DNA of 64,000 nucleotides from Anisodus tanguticus. Taxonomy: Eukaryota > Streptophyta > Magnoliopsida > Solanales > Solanaceae. Positions within the stretch are counted from its first letter, which is position 1. Each line of letters begins with the position of its first letter. The notes under the pieces were generated by a model. That model did no database searches. It was not told the DNA's origin and saw only the letters and a list, made by a program, of their open reading frames with translations. The stretch lies in assembly GCA_034509755.1 (NCBI GenBank), contig CM067546.1:34122383-34186382 (forward strand), written 5' to 3'. A program made the position numbers and the translations under genes. Below, one piece after another: positions 1 through 11,337 of the stretch.

Positions 1-1049
1 AATTTGTAAAAGCATAATGTCTCAAACTATCTTCAAATGAATGAGTAGAATTGGATAAGGATTTTCATGGGGCTACTGCTCCAATAGTTAGGATAAAATT
101 CATAAATAACCACTTTCCAATTTCTGTAATTATAAAAATGGATATTGTTATGGAATTTCAAAATATCACAAATGGAACTTCAATACACTAAGGACCCAAA
201 AATCCAAAAAAAATAGGCCAATAAACACTACTTACACCGATTAGTTGAGGCTGGCCTTTTACATGAATTATCTAAGGATTTAATGCGCAAATATTACATA
301 TGTTTGAAATTCTAAAAAATTACTAAATTAGAACGGATAAGTGACTTTTAGTCCATATTTTGGTGGCTTCTTATTTGACTCGTAATGAGAAATCTCATGA
401 TGCCTCCTAAGCCATTGACATAAGCAATAGAGTCAAAACTCTACTATTAACAACTGCTTGTTGACCTCAAGCCCAAAAATTTAGTAGAAAAAAAAAACTG
501 AGTAATACTCTCATCTTCCATTGTTCACTAGTCAATTAAAGTTTAACTACTTGTTGTCAACGTAACTGTTAAATCCCAGAACAGAATAATAGAGAATAAA
601 ACACAACATTAAAGATATTGAAGGACATATGAGAAAAAGCAAAAAGAAATAAAAAAAAAGTATAGTTATCTTTAAAAATTTACGTGGAACACAAAGTGCA
701 ACAACAAACATTTAATTTTATATGACCGTATTTAATTGTACACTAACTTTAAGAAAGATAGAAAGTCTTTTTGCACATAAACTAAATGTGTGTAATATAA
801 AAAGAAGTTAAAAAGTAATTTTTTAAACATGTCATGTTATTCTGATAAGAGAGTTACTATAGATGAAAATGAAAATGTTAGAACTAAAAACTTTTAAGTA
901 TAGAAAAGATGTAATAGAACTTTTTAAAACAAACTTAAAGGTGAAGATTGTCGGAGATAAAGCCGTACGGAAAGTAAATAAATATTATAAGTGTTCGAAA
1001 GGATAAACTATCAGCCAAAGATTATAATTTCCGCAAACTTGTTGAGTTT
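1..1049. other. Intergenic, AT-rich, no gene seen
   Basis: No open frame of useful length, RNA gene or transposon terminus is recognisable here. The stretch is AT-rich with short homopolymer runs. The last part may be the unrecognised outer portion of the repeat that follows. Confidence 0.6.
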
Positions 1050-1686
1050 TGAATCTTGATAACCTGAAATCAAGAAACTAAATCTGGATTGTTACAACTG
1101 TGGCTGAGTCAAGAGATGACTCTCTGTCTTTAAGACAAGATTGCCCCGTATATATGCTTTTACGTTAGCGAGCAATAATCTCCCAAGATAAAACAACAAC
1201 TAATCAATACTACAAAGCAAATAGGTTGATTCTGACGAAGAAAATAAACACGAAACGACTTGCTGAACAATGGAACCATTATCAATCGTGACCCGTGACC
1301 CATGACCCATGGGGTGGCGCGCGTGTGGAGCTAGCCTCGAACTCAAGCACACCTAAGTCCTCCCTCCTTCAAACACATGGGTTACCCCTTGGGGTCCCAA
1401 ACCCTTATCCATTTTTAGCCTTATAAAAAGAACAATTCTTCTTTTTTCCACCGATGTGGTAGATTTGTCTCACACCATATTTTCATGTCTCAAACACCTT
1501 ACTTCGTGGATCAATATCTCTTTCATTTCTTAACGAAATTTGACGATCCTTGGCCCTACGGTCATCTACTCACTTAGTAGATCATGCACGTGTGAAGAGA
1601 CAAAGCCTCCAACATGCGGAACCTTAGTGTTTAAGTCATTAAATATGAGTGGACGCAACCTCCTCACCAAAGGCAAATTTCCAACA
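1050..1686 (-). repeat. LTR-like repeat family R, copy 1
   Basis: This block matches copies at about 60100-60824 and 61071-61842. Shared parts include the segment around 1140-1195 (copy 2 only), the block around 1350-1400, and the block 1490-1686 ending in TTCCAACA. Read on the minus strand the repeat opens with TGTTGGAAATTTG, a plausible LTR start (TG). The left boundary, a target duplication and any internal coding region are not visible, so it may be a solo or truncated LTR. Confidence 0.55.
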
Positions 1687-2136
1687 AAGAGTGTGATATA
1701 TTAATGAAATGGATGAAGTATTGAAAAAGAAAACAACAAATAAAATTTTATATATAGACTAAACAAGCAAAAGCTTTTGTCCGATATTAACTGTACTGTA
1801 TTCCAGAAACGCAACACTAATTTTTTCTCGATTCAGAAGACAAACAGAAAACAACAATTGAAGAAAAACAACAAGAAAAGGTATACACAAGCGAACGAAG
1901 AAAACTATTGCCGAATATACCTTTTGAATGAATTTAATTTGATTAAAAGCTATAAATCGGGAAAAATATTGAAGAATGGACGGCCTAAAAATGGTTGGAA
2001 TTAGTATGATGAATAACTGGTGTTATACACTTTACTTTGTATTTAATTGATTAATACTCCATTAAGATCCTTTCATTTGCTGAACATATACTTGAGCTAA
2101 CACCCAACTATTTAAACAATAGTAGCAGATGGAACT
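1687..2136. other. Intergenic, no feature recognised
   Basis: AT-rich sequence. The open frame at 1777-2004 is rich in Lys and Asn, resembles no family I know and has low-complexity composition, so it is not called a gene. Confidence 0.5.
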
Positions 2137-2290
2137 GTTAAAAGGGGCTAGCCCAACCCAACCAAGCTCAACTAGGCCCTTGAAGGCTAGAGATTTCAAC
2201 AGACTAGGACGGACTGGTCATTTTTCTAAAGGGCCTTCAAAATGTTAGCCCAACCCAACCCTAAGCGGGTTGTGGGCTAGCCCTTTAAAC
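2137..2290. mobile_element. Small inverted-repeat element (MITE-like)
   Basis: The left end (GTTAAAAGGGGCTAGCCCA, from 2137) and the reverse complement of the right end (GTTTAAAGGGCTAGCCCA, to 2290) are near-identical inverted repeats of about 18 bases flanking 150 bp of non-coding DNA. A target duplication is not clear, so the superfamily is left open. Confidence 0.5.
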
Positions 2291-2399
2291 TATTATGACC
2301 TAATATTAAGAGAGTCGGGAACATAAAAATAATGTACATATAATAAATATATTGTCCAGCGATATTGCTGAAGACTTCTCATTCATATAATCATGTGCC

Positions 2400-3810
2400 T
2401 AGGGCAGCATATCGGGTGGTCCAATTCGGATTTGAAAGTTATCAGTTTGTAGACATGTCAAACTTTTAAATAATCGTTATGATATCGGTTACTGAGTTAT
2501 TGGTTAATCGGTTATTGATCTTTATCGTTTCGGTTATCGGTTAATTAACCGTTAAAATTTCACACTGATGTTTTCAAGAACAACGAACCCATTTTCAAAT
2601 CTGAAAGTAGCTTCGAACAAAATTTCAATTAGAATAGGAACGTAAATAAACTTGGACCAAAATTATCAAAACTTGTCACTGCAATCAGCCAAACACTAAA
2701 TGCATAAGGAAAATAAGAAACATTTTCAGGCAATTAAAGTTTCAAAATGCACTTTCAAACATTCTTGGAGGAGAAGTGTTTCTATTACCGCTAGTGAGAG
2801 ACTATTCTGAAGTGAGAAATCCACTGCATCAAAAGGCATTGCAAGTGTAACTATCACACAAGAAAGATAATCTCTACTTAATTGTTGACGAGATTGGCAA
2901 CTACTGGAAACAAGTCAAGGACCCAAGAATCTACAGCTCATAATTCTCCATACATATTGTTAAGTAGTCGATGTGACGGAATCATAAATAGAGAATTATC
3001 ACACTTGCTACATACAAACTCAATCCGCATAATGTACTGTGCAAATCGATCATACCACGCTCTAGGAGCCTGTTTCAAACCATAAAGTGACTTATGGATG
3101 TGACATACATACTGAGGGGCTGCTGGATGTACAAAGCCAGACGCCTGGTGCATGTAAACAATTTCTTTCAAATCCCCATGTAGAAATGCATTCTTCACAT
3201 CAAGCTGATGAATCAACCAATGCTTACCCATAGCAATACTCAGAACTGTGCGAATGGTAGCCGGTTTAACAATCGGATTGAACGTCTCACCACAGTCAAT
3301 ACCCTCATGCTAATTAGTGTCATTAGCCACAAGTCTCACCTTATACCTCTCTAGATCACCATTGTCTCTGTATTTGTAACGAAAAAGCCACATGCATCGG
3401 ATCACATTCACCCCCTCCGGTCTAGGAACCAAATCCCAAGTGTGTTATTTCGTTAAAGCATTAAATTTCTCACACATGGCCACATTCCAATTCGGGTCTA
3501 GTTTGGCCAATTTTGAGTTTTTGGGAATAGATAAAATGGTTTGTGCGGACAAGTTAAACTGGACTTTGGGTTTGAAAATTCCGTGTTGGGCACGAGAAGT
3601 GACTTTATATATGCAAGGTTATAATTGTAATTAAATAAATGCTTATCGGGTTATCGGTTCACCCGTTAACAAAAGTGGTCAAACCGATACCCCCAATAAC
3701 CATAGGACACCACCAAATGCCCGAACTAATAACTTATTAACCCGAACCATTTCTAATAATCTAATAATCAGTTCGGGTTATTGATTTAACCGTTAATTTG
3801 CACAACCTTA
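2400..3810. mobile_element. hAT-like non-autonomous element carrying a copia RT fragment
   Basis: The ends are TAGGGCAGCATA (left) and, as reverse complement of the right end, TAAGGTTGTGCAAA, a weak inverted repeat. They are flanked by CATGTGCC (2392-2399) and CGTGTGCC (3811-3818), an 8-bp target duplication with one transition. Both outer zones (2400-2560 and 3630-3810) are rich in ATCGGTTATCGGTTAA-like sequence. Between them lies a piece of copia pol on the minus strand. An 8-bp duplication fits the hAT superfamily. No transposase is present, so the element would have needed one in trans. Confidence 0.6.
2940..3600 (-). pseudogene. Ty1/copia reverse-transcriptase fragment
   Basis: The minus strand encodes the N-terminal part of a copia RT. 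From about 3600 downwards it reads a WxVAMCEKF-like start, then WDLVPRPEGVNVI, RYKVRLVAND, GETFNPIVKPATIR, HQLDVKNAFLHGDLKE and LYGLKQAPRAWYDRF. The last portion (2938-3231) is an uninterrupted frame of 97 codons. At about 3311 a stop replaces a Gln codon in the DTN-Q-HEGIDCGE stretch. There is no YVDD catalytic box, RNase H or LTR, so the piece is a fragment. It lies inside the hAT-like element at 2400-3810. Confidence 0.85.
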
Positions 3811-3818
3811 CGTGTGCC

Positions 3819-4185
3819 ATAATGTGTAACTTTGTTCATTATTCGACATAAAACTCTTATGAAATTGAAAAAGAAACTATTATGAAATTGTCATTTCCCA
3901 TATTCAGATTAGGGTCCATTTGAGCATGCACTTTCACAATATTTGATTGAAGACATATTTGATTTTAATTAGGAAGTGATTATAATTATTGAATTGTCAA
4001 AATGATCGTTTTATTATATAAACTTCCACAACTTTCTCTAATGATAAGTAAACTCAGTAAAGAGTAAAAAAGTAATCTGAAACGTAACCAAGTAGAAGAA
4101 AATTGATCATAAGCCAAATGGTTTCCTACCAATATGTTGAATGTAAATTATACAGCAAAATAAAGAATTTAAAAGACTCAGCACT
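3819..4185. other. Intergenic, no feature recognised
   Basis: AT-rich sequence without open frames, RNA genes or repeat termini that I can support. Confidence 0.5.
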
Positions 4186-4375
4186 CCCTCCGTTTTAATT
4201 TATGTAAAACCTATTTGATAACGCGCAAAATTTAAAAAGGAAAGAAAAACTTGTTGTCTTAAATATGTTATAACATTTGTGTAGCTATAAGATTTTTAAA
4301 ACATGTGATACTATCTATAATAGCTATAAATTCTCATAAGTTGAGTATTTGGTTATAATAGAAACAAGATTTGTT
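4186..4375. mobile_element. Stowaway-type MITE end (fragment)
   Basis: CTCCCTCCGTTTTAATTTATGT at 4186 is the hallmark terminus of Tc1/mariner-type Stowaway MITEs. The matching right terminus is not seen, so the element is truncated or decayed and its right limit is approximate. Confidence 0.45.
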
Positions 4376-6657
4376 CGTAAATCCAGAAATAGGGACCTAA
4401 TACTAAAAAGGCCCAAAAATCAAGTACTACACGGACTCCTTGGGCTAGTTTCAATTTGTTGAATCAGAAATGGCGGGGTGCGCAAGCCCGTGCAATTGTG
4501 CATGTATGGACGATGGACTATGGCCCCGATGGCAAATCTTTCTCTTCTTCTTTTTTCGATGTGAAAAGCAAGGTTTAGCATGTTATACTTGGAAGTAAAC
4601 ATATATAACTTGCTTCAAAATAGTTTAGAAAATTATATTCAGCATGTTTCTTAGCCATCCTTTAAAGCCTTGTCCTAAAAGGAAAATGGAGGCCTAAGAA
4701 ACTGAGTGTATACTGTCACTATTCATCATGCTTTTGAGCTATTTCTAGTATGTTGTAAGTAGGATGAAATTGATCATTCACCTCCTCAGTCAATTCTATT
4801 TTTAAATTGAGTTCCATATTTGGCTCTAGGAACTTCTACTTGTAGGACTTGAGTTGTTCTAATGATTTGGAGTGGCCAACACTTGCAAGAAACTCCATAC
4901 ATGTGCAGTTGAATTCCATTCATCAAGTCTGGTCAAAGGTTCAAGTACATTAATATTGTTTGCAGTAACTAAACAAGCCCATGCACTATCTTTAGTTAGA
5001 TGGAGGAATTGAAAGATGTAGTTCAAAAATCCATATGACCGAAACCTTTTCCACTCATTGTGATATGGAAACATTCTTCTGAACTCTTAACATAAATCAC
5101 ATACCAACCAAGACATGTTAAGCTTTAAGAAAAGACCTCCCAAGAAGATCATCCAAACAATGCACTAAAACACAAACATAAAACGTGAATTCAGCATGGG
5201 TACACTCAAATTAACAAATTACTATGTTGTAATGTATGGGCTTGGATGGGTTTAACAGTTCAAACTTCTTTTAAACCCAATGATGCAAGCACAGTGCTGA
5301 GGACCACTGCTGGCTCAGTATATCCAACAAATGGTGCCTAGAACCCCAGTTCATGTTTAAGTAAGAGTTGACAAATCTTTGTCAGCACACCCTTAAGCAT
5401 ATCCTTTCTAAAAGTGGAAATGCACAAGGACATAAAAATAACAATTTAGGCAACTGAAGTCGAGACAAGTTATTCATGTCCAACGCATACACAAGTAAAC
5501 CATCAACAAATAAGCTGACTAGGGCATAGTACACAAATATGTTCAATTTGGTCACAACAAGAAAAAGTACCAGACAGTGACATTCAAAATCCTTTACCAA
5601 CACTGCCAGATCCCCAAGCTTTCTGGTAGGCAAAATAAGGTGCAGACATCAAGAATGATACAACACGTCAAGGTATGCAGAAAAAGAAAGATATCAGGAT
5701 CGTTCAACCAATTAATAGGATGCCAATAGGTTAGATCAGCGCCTTCAGACTTCATCTACTTACCGTAACAATAATTGGAACTTCAACAATGTAAGCCACA
5801 ATGCAGAAAATGATGGGAATCAAGAAACTGAACTCAACATGTTCTCCCAAACACTGTTAAGAGTATTTCACTTTTATTCCTCGTTGCTTTCTAAACAAAC
5901 ACACTTGTTATCTTTTCTTTACTTCCAACATGAATTTTTACTATCCTACTAGCTATACTTTAAGAATTATTCCTAAAAGGAGAACCTGAACTTTCAAAAC
6001 ATATATTGTACAAGTTAGACCAGGAATAGAGCTGATTATCAACTAAAGGTACATGATAAAACTGAAAGGACAAATCAAATGCATTACCAAAGTTAGGTTC
6101 GAGACTTGAAGTTCTTGAAAAGTTGTCTCAGCTTTTTATTAATTAAAGCAATTGTTGACCCTTCAACCCGAAACTTTATGCACATGTAAAAATGACATTT
6201 AACAAAAAAAAAAGTGCATTTTGACACAAGTACACACGTAGGTCCCTTAGTCAACCACTTGCTACTTAACCTTCCAGTAGTATACATATAGCATGTTAAA
6301 TGATCCTCACTCTTTGAGGCCAAGCTGATCATTTTCCCGGGACAAAATCAGTAACCTAATCTAAGTTGTGATTTGGTTTGATGGGGCATACCAACTTGAC
6401 AAAATATTCAATAACAAATCAACAAGGTCACCACTACGTCACTGCAGGAACACAACCTGCTTAATATTTACATGTTACCAAAATTTCAGGAGAACTATTT
6501 ATACCCGAAACAAATCACAAGTTCAAGATCATAAGCTGCAGAGATGCATGCGATATGAGGAGATGTGACTGTACACTAGAATGAGGGATAGAGACACTTC
6601 AAGGAACTAACACAGTAAACATTCTCGTCCTTGCACCTGATTAATTGTCAGCACTCA
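4376..6657. other. Intergenic, no supported gene
   Basis: Minus-strand open frames of 71 codons (4859-5074) and 83 codons (5382-5633) occur. Neither resembles a family I recognise or shows convincing splice context. The first has fairly natural amino-acid composition and could be an exon of an unrecognised gene. No transposon termini were found in this stretch. Confidence 0.4.
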
Positions 6658-6768
6658 GGTTACTACCAATTTTGATCCATGCAACTCATGTGAAGGCTAC
6701 TGCCAATTTTGGTCCATGCAACTCATGTGAAGGTTACTGCTAACTTTGATTCATGCAAATCATGTGAA
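6658..6768. repeat. Tandem repeat, three copies of 37 bp
   Basis: Three back-to-back 37-base copies start at 6658, 6695 and 6732. Each begins GGYTACT and ends ATCCATGCAACTCATGTGAA or a close variant. The copies differ at a few positions only. No coding role is apparent. Confidence 0.8.
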
Positions 6769-7388
6769 CTGCCATCATTCTAATGTGTTGGAGTCAAGCA
6801 ACTAAGTTTAACCTAATCCAAACCTGGGCCAGTTGTGCAACTAAACATGAAAATATAATGATAAATGAAAAAGATGCACACAATCTACATCAAACTGCTA
6901 GCATTTATTTTACTATCCAAAAATGAACAAAACACAGAAGTAAAATCAAAGATTGCCACACGTTCCTCATGCTAAATCACACAACAATGCATGTCACATT
7001 GACTAATTTTCCAGCAGTGTAACACATGAAGCCCTAAAGTATCTAATTGATAAATCACAACCCACACTGGTTTTTGGGTGTCCTTATCCTGATATGTAGC
7101 GCATATCATGTCCTCAGACTAAAACTTCAAATAAACGAGTCGGCCGGACAATTCATGCAACTTTCGAAAACAAGGCAAAACTTTCAGTATAAAATATTAA
7201 CCAACACAAACCTCTTACACGAAAGGAAAAATATCAATGCAAGTAAGATGTAACTGTAACTCAAAATCACAAGACAATGATGATCTGGAAAAGTTCCCAC
7301 ATAATCAATATCTTTACAAAAGTTCGCTATTTGTAAGTGGCAACTCTCATCTAAAATACTAAGAACTAGATACATATATAGCAACCAC
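6769..7388. other. Intergenic, no feature recognised
   Basis: AT-rich DNA with only short overlapping open frames on both strands (7047-7253 +, 7184-7390 -) that resemble no family known to me. Confidence 0.45.
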
Positions 7389-7480
7389 AATAACTATGAC
7401 TCAACCCCAAGCTATTTGGGGTCGACTATATGAATTATAATTGTTCATGTCACTCCATTTAGACTTGTCTCAATCCAATA
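7389..7480 (-). mobile_element. SINE/LINE-tail-like fragment
   Basis: The block TGACTCAACCCCAAGCTA followed by TTTGGGGTCGACTATATGAA is a motif I associate with dispersed SINE or RTE-LINE tails in plants. It contains a small inverted repeat (CCCCAA/TTGGGG). It lies on the 3' side of the RTE remnant at 8130-8530 read on the minus strand, and could belong to it. No tail or target duplication is visible. Confidence 0.4.
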
Positions 7481-7911
7481 TTTAAAAAATTAAGTTCTGT
7501 AGCAGCAGAAGTTATCTACATTCTCTACTGGCATACAAATCTCTAATTTCTATAAGACTAAAAGACTCATTGCAAACATTTTTTAAAATAATTACAATAC
7601 AGTAACTGGTCATGAACATTTTTTTTTTTGAATAAGTGGTCATGAACATTTTTCATCTCACATCAACTGCACTTCTGACCACAGTTGGAAAATGCTTTAC
7701 ATGAGAATGACACCCCCACAACTAAAGCAAAATGCATAATCACAAATTTGCCAATCATTATTTCTAGAAATGTTTGTGTATATCTAAAGTTACTTACAAA
7801 GAAGAATGAAATCCATGCCTCCAGCTGCAAGAAACTCGTAACGGATGCAACACAATTGCCCAAACGGATCCCAAACACTGTCACTCTGGATAACTACATC
7901 ATAATTTTGTT

Positions 7912-9691
7912 TTATTTATCACTAGTAAACTTGATTCCCTTCTCCATGGAGGAGAGCAGCTCCAGCTTAAGAGCTTCAAGTCCTTTCTTCTCGTAATCTG
8001 AAAGTGGGCCCAACCTTAGGACTTCCACTACTTCATTTTTCTCAAGTCTCAACCTCGGATGCAAAGAAGGAAGCTCCGTACTGCACAAAAGACCACTTCA
8101 AACACTTACCTAAAAAAATGTACTGACAATGGCTAAACCTTCATCCAACTAGTTGGTATCACCTATATGGACCCTTTTCTCCCCTTATGCCCTATTTTTC
8201 GCTAACACTATATGGATTTCAAGAGATTGTAAATCTTTTAAGACAATCTCCTTCGGTGTATTTTTAGGTTTACCTCAGCCCTTTTAACACCTACAATCAC
8301 CATAATTTTACACCCATAGACCAAACTGTCTCAAAAGACTGCCTCTCCATTTTATTCTATATGTGCTGCTTGCACTTTTTGCTTAATGTAATCAATTTTG
8401 ATCTTGTATACCGCAGAACCATCTTAACATCCACATTTCTATGACACTAACCTTGTAAATGTATTGGATGTTGGATGCCCAATATTCCCTACCATTTAAC
8501 CTTGCCAGTCTTGCAACCATGCAGCACAAGAATAAACTCAAAGTAAAGCTAATATCCTAATACTAATCAATCTTCAAGAAGCCCGCCAACTAACACAATC
8601 TATTGTGTCTATGACGAAGGGTTCCCTGAACACAAACAACTTGGCAGCAAATTCATAGGGTAAAAAAAAGCAAATACTACTAATAGTTTTATGTTCTCTA
8701 GACGTGTCCCAGTCATATTGCTTAATTAGCAAAAACGCAGGAATAACCGTAGAACAACAAGAGAATTCAGCATTTACTGTTAAGTGTCAAATGGAAAAGA
8801 GATACTAAAAACTACACTAAGAATTAATAATACATTAGTGCATGCCGAGCCTTACCTGTTGGTGAATCTAACTCTAAGATTTAATTTTACCCAGATTGTG
8901 TGAACATAAACATACAAAATGGGGTTCACCTTGTGGCTCATGCATGAACTAAATTTGCCTCTGACAGGACTATATAGCTTAAGATACAATCAGCTGATTT
9001 TTCCCAACATTAATAAAAACATTTACCTTCTCAAGAAAAGATACTGATATTCAACATAAATTAGTCTTAAGCTACCAAATTAAGGATTGAACTGTGGTGC
9101 AGATAAAAAATGTGGTTCAGAAAAGGAATATTCCTGTAGAAACAATCTCATAATAACTTCCACGCGAGAGACAATCAAGAATCCATCATGCCGGTGTCAT
9201 AGAGATGAATCTCAGGAATCTGATTCCTCTTGCAGGAATAAACTACATAAACAATAACTGACATCATTTCAAAATGCAAAATTCATATGCAATAAGGCCA
9301 CCCTGTAAAACAGCATAATAATGGGGAAAATATTTAAAAGAATAATCATTGAGGAAACAGCAAAATTCATTCATCAAAGGCACAAAGTAAGATATTTGCA
9401 GCCAGGAATTAGAATTGCCTTAAAGGAAAAACTTTGTTTTCCTGATAAAGAGTATCTGAAAAAGTACCTATCTCACTGCAACTATAGAATGTACAAGTTG
9501 AACAAGAGATTACCATCTAATGCTCTAAGAAAGACATGATATCAAAGCAAAAGAACCTACTTATTCACTGCTGTACCAACTCCCTACCTAAAATAAGTCC
9601 CTGCAACTTGCTTTAACCTTTGTAATGCAACACGCCATGCTCCTTCATCTTGAATATGGTTCTGCACTTCAAACCTGAATAGGTTTCTCAT
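7912..9691 (-). CDS. Candidate two-exon gene, 90-codon product, function unknown
   Basis: I do not recognise this protein. Exon 1 is taken from the ATG at 9691 down to 9588, where the minus strand reads TTTTAG|GTAGGG (donor). Exon 2 runs from 8080 (acceptor TTTTGTGCAG) to the TAA at 7912-7914. Joined, the frame is continuous and the split codon becomes Ser. Exon 1 includes FEVQNHIQDEGAWRVAL; exon 2 includes ELPSLHPRLRLEKNEVVEV and ends with a charged helix-like segment (SDYEKKGLEALKLELL). There is no signal peptide or membrane span. The 1.5-kb intron holds an RTE-LINE remnant. The start is uncertain: the frame stays open upstream inside the ITPK1 coding region, and another acceptor (CCTATTCAG, ending 9675) lies just inside exon 1. 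The first 23 bases overlap the 3' end of ITPK1 in another frame. The exons could be the tail of a larger gene or an alternative 3' end of the ITPK1 transcript. Confidence 0.45.
8130..8530 (-). pseudogene. RTE-type LINE reverse-transcriptase remnant
   Basis: On the minus strand this decayed stretch reads in pieces as the C-terminal region of a plant RTE/non-LTR polyprotein: EYWASN, VIEMWMLRWFCG (compare the family's MRMLRWMCG), a GKPKNTPKEIVLKDLQ stretch (compare GRGRPK...VVKxDL) and a final HIGDTN. Many stops and frameshifts interrupt it. It sits inside the intron proposed for the candidate gene at 7912-9691. The assignment rests on remembered family motifs. Confidence 0.6.
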
Positions 9692-10742
9692 TTTCTTCCA
9701 TCGTAAGTGGCAAAAGAGGCAATGTTCCTTCATCCTCACCACACCCGTTGTTCCCCACCAAAACCCTAACTTCCTTTAAACTCTTGAACCCCATATCGTT
9801 CCGATTCAATACATCCCAGAAAAAGTCCGTTAACACTCGCTCATAATTCGGCATCTTTGCGTAACCAGGGAAATAGTTAATATCAATAACAAGATACCTA
9901 TTTCCAACTCTATTATCCCTAATCACATCAAAGTTAAAAAGATGCAATTTCGTCGCCCGTCTAAGTCCCCTAGCTATATCACCAAGTAACCCCAAAGGGG
10001 GCAACTCGGAATTTTCCAAATTCATCAATTTATAGTACTTATCATCCTTCTTTTCACAAGTATTCAAATTAGAAACCTGCGAAAACGATAAATAACTCTC
10101 TAATCTCCCTAAATTATCCTCATTTACATCGGGTAACGACTTCCTTTTAACACATTTCACATAATCACCAACAACATAAACCTTAAATATAACACCACCG
10201 TGATTAACAAACTCTTGTAACACAATAGGTGGTTTTAATTTCCTTAAACCATCTTTATTAAACACAAGTAACATTTTATGTGATTTTAAACTACCATCAG
10301 CAACTAACGGTTTCGCAATAACGGGAAATTTCAAACCTTCATTTTCAAGGTAATTAGCCGTTACCGTTTTCGCGTCGTAAATTACCGTTTGCTTAGGTAT
10401 ACCAAACGACGACGTTTTACACTCGATCTCGAGTTCCGTTACAACCTGAAGCATTGATATCCTGTTATGCAACCGTTCGATCTTTTCGAGCGAATCCATA
10501 ATGAGGGATTTAGGGTTTTCGGTACCGTATTGTTTTAACTGACAATTCCAATCGTCACCGTAGATTTTATGGAGGATACAATCGAACGGTCCTTGATCGG
10601 TTAATGGTTTATCCGTATCGATTTTGATGAGATCGATACCGCGTTCTTTCGCGAGATTTAGAAGAGATATTTGAATGAAACTTGCTTGTTTTTTTGGTGC
10701 TAAAGCGTATCCTATGACGTATCTTCTCGTTCGCTCCGACAT
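9669..10742 (-). CDS. ITPK1: Inositol-tetrakisphosphate 1-kinase (ITPK1 type)
   Basis: Intact, intronless frame of 357 residues. The family phosphorylates inositol tris- and tetrakisphosphates in the cytosol on the route to phytate and inositol pyrophosphates, using an ATP-grasp fold. Family blocks in order: the N-terminal IGYALAPKKQASFIQ (about 9-23), CILHKIYGDDW (about 56-66), RLHNRISMLQVV, GIPKQTVIYD, FPVIAKPLVADGSLKSHKM (ATP-binding Lys region, mid-protein), VLQEFVNHGGVIFKVYVVGD, VKCVKRKSLPDV, FNFDVIRD, and YLVIDINYFPGYAKMP, which carries the Asp and Asn that bind Mg-ATP. No key residue appears missing. Length agrees with plant ITPK1 proteins, which as I recall are also intronless. The ATG at 10740-10742 is the first in frame with the conserved N-terminus. 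The C-terminal tail past the ATP-grasp core is acidic and Leu/Pro-rich. Confidence 0.95.
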   Translation of the reverse strand: MSERTRRYVIGYALAPKKQASFIQISLLNLAKERGIDLIKIDTDKPLTDQGPFDCILHKIYGDDWNCQLKQYGTENPKSLIMDSLEKIERLHNRISMLQVVTELEIECKTSSFGIPKQTVIYDAKTVTANYLENEGLKFPVIAKPLVADGSLKSHKMLLVFNKDGLRKLKPPIVLQEFVNHGGVIFKVYVVGDYVKCVKRKSLPDVNEDNLGRLESYLSFSQVSNLNTCEKKDDKYYKLMNLENSELPPLGLLGDIARGLRRATKLHLFNFDVIRDNRVGNRYLVIDINYFPGYAKMPNYERVLTDFFWDVLNRNDMGFKSLKEVRVLVGNNGCGEDEGTLPLLPLTMEENEKPIQV

Positions 10743-10923
10743 TTCGTACGATAACCCGATATAAGACCCGGTTATATAAACGACAAATAGGAAAAGGGCT
10801 AAGGTTTAGGTGAATTTGATTCGAGAAACATAGATGATAGGATTATATGAACGTACATGCTTTTTTTTTTTTAGTATATATAGTGTAGAGATTTGAGGGG
10901 AAGGGGAAGAAGAGAGGAGAGAA

Positions 10924-10942
10924 GGTGTTATATATATAGCGA
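10924..10942 (-). promoter_or_regulatory. Probable ITPK1 TATA box
   Basis: The minus strand reads GCTATATATATAACACC, about 190 bases upstream of the ITPK1 start codon. A GA/CT-rich tract (10889-10926) lies between it and the start. Position and sequence suit a plant core promoter, but the transcription start is not known. Confidence 0.4.
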
Positions 10943-11068
10943 GGTGAGGAGGATTTGCGGTGAGCCGGTAACAGATTGTGAAAATATAAACAGGTCAACT
11001 TTAATGACCATTTTTAATTTTGACTAAGGTCTTGCAAGTTGCAAGTGGATCCTTTATTTTTCCTTCAA

Positions 11069-11337
11069 TATTCCCTCCGTTCCATAATAAGTAATATTTT
11101 TAACTTATGCATACTCTTTAAGAAATTATTCACTCTCGGAAAAATTATAACTGTTTTTACAAACTTACCCCTAATTAATACCTAGAAAAGAAAAGTTACT
11201 TAATGATTCTTGATTATGTAAATAATGGTAATTTTGAAAGAATATGGTCAATTTTCTCTTGAAATTCTAAAGCACCACTTATTTTGAAACAAAATAAAAA
11301 AAATTAAAATAACACTTATTATGAAACGGATGGAGTA
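11069..11337. mobile_element. Stowaway MITE, complete
   Basis: The left end TTCCCTCCGTTCCATAATAA and the right end (reverse complement CTCCATCCGTTTCATAATAA) are inverted repeats typical of Stowaway. They are flanked by TA on both sides (11069-11070, 11336-11337), the Tc1/mariner target. The body is about 265 bp, AT-rich and non-coding. It lies upstream of ITPK1. Confidence 0.8.

Noticed and set aside
4859..5074. 71-codon minus-strand frame with fairly natural composition
   Set aside because: No family recognised, no splice partners found and no start context. Noted in the intergenic entry only.
9321..9539. 72-codon plus-strand frame beside ITPK1
   Set aside because: Basic low-complexity composition. 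It lies inside the proposed intron of the minus-strand candidate gene and has no recognised homologue.
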